Below the pieces are notes generated by a model. That model saw only the letters and a list, made by a program, of their open reading frames with translations. It did not search any database and had not been told where the DNA came from. Position numbers and translations under genes: made by a program. From Coprinellus micaceus (Eukaryota; Basidiomycota; Agaricomycetes; Agaricales; Psathyrellaceae): a stretch of DNA of 64,000 nucleotides. Below are positions 57,462 to 64,000 of the stretch, in pieces; the stretch's first letter is position 1; every line of letters starts with the position of its first letter. The stretch is taken from assembly GCA_951394405.1 (NCBI GenBank), contig OX596336.1, forward strand, positions 2,108,001 to 2,172,000, given 5' to 3'.

Positions 57462-58458
57462 TCATTTGAAATGCCTAAATTGTATTCTGGAACGATAAGG
57501 CCGTGTAAGTTGTCGGACCTCTCCCACGTTGAAACTACACACCTTGACTTCTGACCAACGGAAAACCACTCCCCGAAGGTGCTGTCTGAAGACCGCTTGG
57601 CAGTCTGGGCACTCGATTTGGCTGCCCAGACGCCCATAGACACTCTGGAGGCGGGTTACTGACGAATCTATTGGCGCAAGGAGTCAGCAGTCCTTTCCTG
57701 CAAAATAGTGTAGAAAGGGACGAACCAGGCGCCATCTCCCAGGCGAGGTCCGCAGCACCTGCAGCCCAAGCCCGCGCCAGAGTCCGCTGTTGCCAGTCGA
57801 ACCTCCCGCAAATTTTGGATGGAGGATGGAAGCCAGTAGGAACATTCATCACAAGCTCCTTCAAAGCCGCGGAACGCGCCATTTGAAGGAGAAAGATGCG
57901 TTTGAGATATCGGGACCCTATCCGGGCAGCTACCTCATCGCTGATGTTACTGAGAGGCAATGCGAGCAGGTGAGAAGACGCATACTTCGCGAGGTCGAAG
58001 AGGTCATGATGCGCTGCAAGAGCGTAGATGTCAAGGGGCCGACGCGGGGCATGTGAGATGAGGACAGTGTAGAGTGGAGTGTCGGGGAGCATGAGAGAGT
58101 CGAGGGCTACGCCAATCATTGCGAGTTTGTCGACCGCCTCGACAAGTTCCCCACATGTGGGCGCATTGTCCGCACACGAAGTGCCATAAAGTGCGTGAAG
58201 GATGACGTTGAGGACAGCAGAAGAGAGCGGGAGTGTTGTAATGGTCTCTTTCACATCAGGAATAGCATAGTTCAGGAAATGCTCCAGCGCCTTCTCCGAG
58301 GTCTGACGAATAAAGGTGGAGTGAGCGTAGAAGTAGACTTCGTCATCAGAGACGATGATCATGTCGGTCTCGGAATCATGGTGGTTCGGATAGAAGGTGG
58401 TGGAAACTTGAAAAGACGTGGGCGTCCTTTGGGGCTTTTCGGGGACGTCGATTTTCAT
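57462..58458 (-). CDS. BTB/POZ-domain protein
   Basis: Exons 58458-57726 and 57667-57462 give 312 residues. The BTB core is DMIIVSDDEVYFYAHSTFIR (the usual DhxLxxSDxxxFxxHk pattern), then LPLSSAVLNVILHALYGTSC and the helical part DIYALAAHHDLFDLAKYASS. Removing the 58-nt intron is needed to reach the family-like ending VYGRLGSQIECPDCQAVF...RWSEVKV; unspliced, the frame ends in unlikely sequence. Mushroom BTB-only proteins of this type are numerous; many act in cullin-3 ligase or transcription contexts, but the partner here is unknown. The last few residues depend on whether a further GTGTGT donor is used. Confidence 0.8.
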
Positions 58459-59790
58459 GGTCTCTCCGTAGCTCGCAGCAGGGCTTGCGCTGAACTCGCT
58501 CTCTTCATAACTTGCAACACTATCAAGATTGAACTGCGAACCCGTCCCAAAAACACAAGGGTGCAGGTAGGAGGACGAATTCGCAGATAAACCAGGGGGA
58601 AATAATTCGATAGCATATTAGCTACAGTAGGGAACGGTGAACTGCAGGCTAACCATGGGGATTGACCCAGTCAACCCAAGCCAGACGGGATAGCCCTGAG
58701 ACGGACTATGATCTTGAGGAGATCCATCAGGCGTCGGATATCCAAGTAACGCCCACGTCTCCTCTCCAAGGTAAGACGGGGTCTCGTGGTCCTCGACGAC
58801 TGTGTCGCCATGTGGCAATGTAGACAGGAAACGGGGATCGCAGTCCATGGTATGACGATGTGCGTGCGCGGGACGTCGGAAAGTTGGAGTCGTCTGGGCT
58901 GTGAGGTGGCAAGGGGCAAAACGCGGTACACCTGGGGTGTTCAAAGTGGTGGGAAGAATGTGGGATCCTCACCGAAATTGGTAAGGCTACGCTCGGGTTC
59001 TTATGCACTCACCAGGGATTGGTCTGCGGGTCTTATGCCCACTTTCTGGCCAAGTTCCAGCATATTGGATCGTTTGGGCTTATCGCTCGTCATTATTCGG
59101 TAGAAATGTCCAAGCTCGATCGTCGCCTAAATGCGCCCAAACGCCGCCTTCATCACATCGCAGGTCAACTCCACACCCCCATTCTACTCCAGTGTGCAGT
59201 GTGCCCTTGGAAGATTGTACTGCATGAGTAGGCAAATAGGCTGCACCAAGTAGTGTAGAACGCAGTTGGCGGGAGCACGAAATGTGGTGGGGAGCCAAGG
59301 GTTGCCTAGAACCTTTTGGGAAACATTCGAAGAAAAGCCAAGATTCACTAGAGATAGGTGCCACGAGAGCTGAATATTGGGGGGCGAAAGTATGGAGCTC
59401 TGAGGGCAGAGATCCCCGAGTTGGGCAATGACGAACTGATGAGGGGAAGGACAAGTGCGAAGCGGCAGTGCTGCTCGGACCCACAATGGCGGAGCCGTGA
59501 CAGAAGCCAGTAACAATCAACTGCAAATATTGTCCTCCTGCGCCCGCAACTTGAACTTCTAATATCCCTGGCATTGCATGTACGGTCACAAGGACTATTC
59601 AAACAAATCTACGGCTAAAGAAACTGGGCATCTCCTGGGGGATTCAATTCTGGCGCCATCTGCCCACAACCCACCGCGTTTCCGAGACTATGATCTACGC
59701 CCAGTATGATACCTTGAAATTAACAGACCTCTAACCAGCCGTTATCTGTACCACGAGAAATGAGGGTATAAGGAAAGAACAACCAAGGAA
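58459..59790. other. Intergenic region
   Basis: About 1.3 kb between two minus-strand genes. A possible small minus-strand ORF (58848-58618, starting MDCDPRFLSTLPHG) is uncertain. The larger frames farther left look like chance. Confidence 0.4.
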
Positions 59791-62252
59791 TCACAAAACC
59801 CAAGAAACAATCAGGTACCAAGCAAGGAGAGGAGCCCACGCTACACTGAACGCGTCTTCGACAGTCGCTGCAAACGCATTTCCTGTATACCGACGCGATT
59901 TCTTCCCTTGCAGCAACTCCACTAGGTCACTGAAGGATGCGAGCGTAGGTCGGCGAATTGTAATCCTCCTCATCCTCCCACCAAGTACGAAACCGTACGA
60001 CCACGCAGGCGTACGCGACGATCTCGCTCTCAAACTCGGTGTCGAATCTTCCGGAGCAGCAACGAACTGGGACACCGGCCGAGGCGAGGTCGGATTTGAC
60101 CCCGGCAGAGGGGGGCTCAGTAGGACCGATCCCGATGTGCTGGAATCGAGCCCGACAAGATCAAAGTCGAGCTCCTCGACGTCTCTCCCGCCACTCCCTC
60201 CCGTTCGCCCAATATCCGACCATTCCTCGTCGTTGTGATCGTCATAAGACCTATGACTGTCTCTCCGAATTGCATACTGCGCGGGCTGCATGGGGTCTTC
60301 TTCTTCGCCGTCGTTATCCGTCGTACGAGCCGCGTATGCGAATGGAGACTCGGGGACAGAGTTTTGCCTCTGAATTGGCATCCGAACCGTGCCAGGAAAG
60401 CCTCCGACGCGAGCTGCGCTGAGTGGTATTTGCCCAGAAGACCAAGGCGACGCGTGGTTAATCGGAGTGCTACGTCCACTTGCAGTGCGAGAAGACGCGA
60501 GGGACGAGGACGAAAAGGACCTAATCGGTGTTGGGCGCCGCCATGGCGATGTCCTCATCCTGCTCGACCTCGATCTTCGGAAATTGAAGACAAATAAAAG
60601 GAGCAGGGTGAAGCACGCGAAGGGGAGGTAGAGCGTGTTGCTGATCTTGGATTGGTCAGGGAGGAAACACGGAACGTCTGCAATGGTCGGCTGGAGGTGG
60701 GATGCCGAGGATGGTGAGGTAACTGAGAGGAGTTGAAAGCCGGGTCGCCGGATATGTGCAGATGGGGAGAAGGACTTGAGCGTCACCTCGCGGATAGAGT
60801 GCTCGTCCTCTGCGATGGTGTGATTATACTCGCAATAATCTCGGTTGTCGCCACTATTAACGGGACGTCAATTAGAAGCGTCGAGGCGATAACTATCGCC
60901 AATAGGCGTACCTGTACACTGCCATGGGTTTTAGGGTTTGGAGGAGGAAGCTGGTCGTCTGGCGACCGAGCATGCTTTGGTATCCGTGCCCCACATTTCG
61001 GCGAATTGTACCCCTTTCTCTCAAGGGCCCGCAACTGGCCATCTCTGGCCGCGACAGGGGAATATGGCTCAGCAGGACAACGGGGTTCTGAGCTTCTCCA
61101 CGTTCGCCTGTAAATAAACCCGTTTAGGGGGGCTGGGAGTAGGGAGTCGGTGACATACGGTTGCTAGCAATATCCTTGACAAAGGATATAGCCCCGTCAG
61201 ACAGAGGCTTCCATTTCGCAAACGTGACTCCCTTCCCGGATCGGAGGTAGTCTTCGTCAACGAGGCCTGGTGCATCCAAAACGACGAAGGTGTGGTTCTG
61301 AAGGTCAAAAGTTTGGCTCGGTAACCCAAATGCATTGGTGTAATACCGCCGGATAGCTTTGGCGTATGGAGTTATCTCGCCCAGCCTGTTTGTCAAATTG
61401 AGCTCTCGGTTTCATCTAGCTAGTTCTCTGGACGCACCAAATATCGTTGTTACCAGGGACGTAGTAGGCGGGCTTAGCAGGGTGTACGGCGAATATAGCT
61501 TTGAACTTCTCGACAGCCTTGGAGTACCTGACCCTCGACATCTCAGCAATATGTCCTGAAGGGCAAAAAATGGGACTGACTTCGCCTCATCCTTTGCGCC
61601 TCTTCCATTAGCCAACATGTCTCCAAGGAAGACCACAACATCAGGCTTGAACCTTGTCGTGACGTGCCAGCTCTTCTTCAGAGACAAGTTGAACAGAAAC
61701 GTCCGAAAGCGAGCCAACCACGACTCCCGTCCGGTTTGCAATGCAGGGTGCTGAACCTGGGTATCGGATAAAAGTAGGACATGAGAAGTCGCCTGTGACG
61801 AGTACGGGCTTGTTAGTATAGCGACGAACAGAGTCAACAGATATGGCAACTCATACCTCTCCAGTGGAGCCGCCCGGCCATTTGCAATGCCTTACGGACC
61901 AGTAGAACACACCCAATTCCCCCCATATGATAGCGGTTGTCCAGAAGGTTCTCAACGCGTTGATACGGACCGCATGGGAGTAGAAATGGGTCCGCACTGA
62001 GGCCAATGTCGATCTGGATTTCGGCTTCATGACTTCAAACGCAGCATAAATACGAGATCCGTGCGCAAGCTGCGAGGTCTTGTCGCGTCGTAATGCCGAT
62101 CTCTTCGACAAGAAGCGAAAAAGAAAGGCGAGGCACGTCTGAAGAACTGGAGGAACGATGATGACTAGCGCCAGGCACACCGCGGTCACAATCAGGGCTT
62201 TGTCCTTGCTTGCCAACGGCCCCCGACGATTCCTTCGACCAACAAAAGACAT
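59791..62252 (-). CDS. Cdc1/Ted1-like calcineurin-type phosphoesterase (GPI-remodelling type)
   Basis: Exons 62252-61857, 61792-61581, 61527-61438, 61385-61159, 61107-60912 and 60853-59791 give 727 residues. The N-terminus has membrane segments (IVTAVCLALVIIVPPVLQTC, WTTAIIWGELGVFYWSVRHC). Metallophosphoesterase blocks in order: VLLLSDTQVQHP, VVVFLGDMLANGR, YYVPGNNDIW, VVLLSHIPL and VYSGDNRDYCEY. The long Ser/Arg-rich C-terminal region contains another membrane segment (LYLPFACFTLLLLFVFNF) and a final helix. Relatives (yeast Cdc1, Ted1; human PGAP5/MPPE1) remove ethanolamine phosphate from GPI glycans in the ER/Golgi. The site normally GDDHDYC has Asn-Arg here, which may affect activity. Confidence 0.85.
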
Positions 62253-62412
62253 CGAAAATGCTCATATTCAACTAGGGCCTTCTTCAATTCACAGCTGCGA
62301 GGTCGTTGAAGGGCGATTATATGTGAGTACACTATTGTGCTACAGTATACGGGTCTATGATGGTCCGTCGACGCGTCTTCGTAACGCCAAGTCATAACTA
62401 GACATTGCCTGG

Positions 62413-63379
62413 TCATTGCAACTTGTTCTTGCTCGAACCTGAACGTTCCGCCAGAGGTATAGGCTGTGTGCTGGATGGCTGCGCTGGAGATTGGAAGTAA
62501 TATGGCAGCTGGGCCAAGGCGTATGCTGCAAAGCCAAGGACTGGAGGAGTAGTGATCAGTTAAGAGAACGGGACACCGAAGAGGAACGGGCTTACAAAAT
62601 CCAGTAAACTTCTCAAGAGGAGAATGGAAGTAGACACTCGTCGTGGCACTCGCCCACATCCACACTACCAGAAGGACTGCGTTCAGGATCACCGCGACTT
62701 TATGCAGCCCACTCCAAGACTTCTGGTCCACGCCGAACGAGGCCTGCAGCTGCTCCGCCAACAACAGGATCGACATGGTCAACAAGAATATATGGCCTGA
62801 TACGTCGTGTCCCTTCCTGAGTCGGGGAATGCCTTCAATAAGGGCGAGAGGCTTCAACGACGGGTCTTCATCCCCGACATTCGTGGTGCTGAACTGGGTG
62901 AAGAGCTCCGGATGTGACTGGGTTGAGATCGTGGATTTGGTGAAGCAGTATTCGTTGGGGACGGTCACTGGTAAACCCGAAGGGCCAGGCAACACACACT
63001 CTCCTCCAGATGCCACCACAACGCGTTCAAGAATGGCAGGTCCAAAGAACCAACCTGTGAACACTAGCCATAGGGCAGTGAGTGCGAGGTACGTCCCGAG
63101 CCTACGTGTGGCACCTCGTGTGCTGCGCTCCCCCCGTGGACTCGTCATCCACGAAAGGAGGAAAGCGGCAGACGTCCACCCCCATGCTTTCTTGATGAAG
63201 TAGATGTTGAGGAAGTTCTTCTTGGAGGCGAAGTAATGCGAGGTGGAGAGTGGGTGGGGGAGATGCGAGAGTAGTGCGTTGGATGTGTCGAGGTAAGTAC
63301 CGTACGCGACAGAGTATGCCGTTCCGAGGACGACGATGGCTGCTAGGCCATAGAATACTGGACGTTGTATACTGCTCAT
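62413..63379 (-). CDS. FIT-family fat-storage-inducing membrane protein (Scs3/Yft2-like)
   Basis: Exons 63379-62596 and 62540-62413 give 303 residues. Six hydrophobic segments are visible (PVFYGLAAIVVLGTAYSVAY, LALTALWLVFTGWFFG, SGHIFLLTMSILLLAEQL, AVILNAVLLVVWMWASATTS and others). The two conserved histidines are present: GHDVSGHIF and SVYFHSPLEK. FIT proteins act in the ER as acyl-CoA diphosphatases and promote lipid-droplet budding; yeast homologues Scs3 and Yft2 support phospholipid balance. The gene lies 160 bp upstream of the Cdc1/Ted1-like gene on the same strand, but shared function is only a guess. Confidence 0.88.
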
Positions 63380-63483
63380 AGTGTGGGACGGGGGTAAGGT
63401 GATGGTGGTGGAGGTAAAAGTACAAGTTGCATTTCCAAGTGTTTACATCACATTGATGGGTATCGATGATATCACAAGCCTAT

Positions 63484-64000
<517 letters not shown>

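Noticed and set aside
59080..59589. 169-codon minus-strand frame
   Set aside because: Composition and lack of any recognisable pattern suggest chance.

Overview
The window is nuclear DNA of a filamentous basidiomycete, most likely an Agaricomycete. Genes are broken by many short introns (mostly 49-60 nt, GT-AG with a few GC-AG). Most gene products have fungal relatives: Trk K+ transporter, Tim22, Erv14, Rsm27, Scs3/FIT, Hem2, Cdc1/Ted1-like and Mpr1-like proteins. The F-box/LRR, BTB and 4CL-like families, the IFI6-like proteins and the GPI-anchored cupredoxin-like protein are typical of mushroom genomes. I see no tRNA, rRNA, CRISPR array or intact autonomous transposon. Exon boundaries were read by eye. 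Wherever I give exon lists for a complete gene they sum to whole codons, except where the entry says otherwise.

Layout, left half. 1-4706 (+) is the 3' part of a large disordered acidic nuclear-type protein that carries an internal copy of the histone H3 N-terminal tail. 5086-7578 (+) holds two tandem genes for secreted-type IFI6/ISG12-like proteins. 8012-10395 (-) is a mitochondrial P-loop ATPase and 10829-12655 (-) a SAP-like coiled-coil protein. These are followed by a divergent small nuclear-type protein (13773-14611 +), eIF4G (14985-19790 +), a repeat-rich spacer with an inverted-repeat element (20552-21246), the TRK1 potassium transporter with 17 exons (21529-25230 +), a small hypothetical gene, an Mpr1-type acetyltransferase, mitoribosomal Rsm27 and an F-box/LRR protein.

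Layout, right half. A cupredoxin-like GPI protein (-), an alpha-arrestin (+), TIM22 (-), a probably disrupted Rho GTPase (+), an F-box-like protein (-), N-acetylglucosamine-6-phosphate deacetylase (-), two tandem 4-coumarate-CoA-ligase-like genes ending in the peroxisomal signal AKL (-), an RRM/RGG protein (+), ERV14 (+), a conserved fungal protein (+), a BTB protein (-), a Cdc1/Ted1-like phosphoesterase (-), a FIT/Scs3 lipid-droplet protein (-), and the 3' end of HEM2 (-), which runs off the window.

The region is mainly housekeeping (translation, mitochondrial import and translation, ER export, haem, K+ uptake) with accessory lineage-specific genes between. The most unusual items are the H3-tail mimic, the tandem IFI6-like pair, the TRK1 8-nt and 15-nt micro-exons, the broken Rho gene, and a Cdc1/Ted1-like enzyme with a substituted metal-site histidine.
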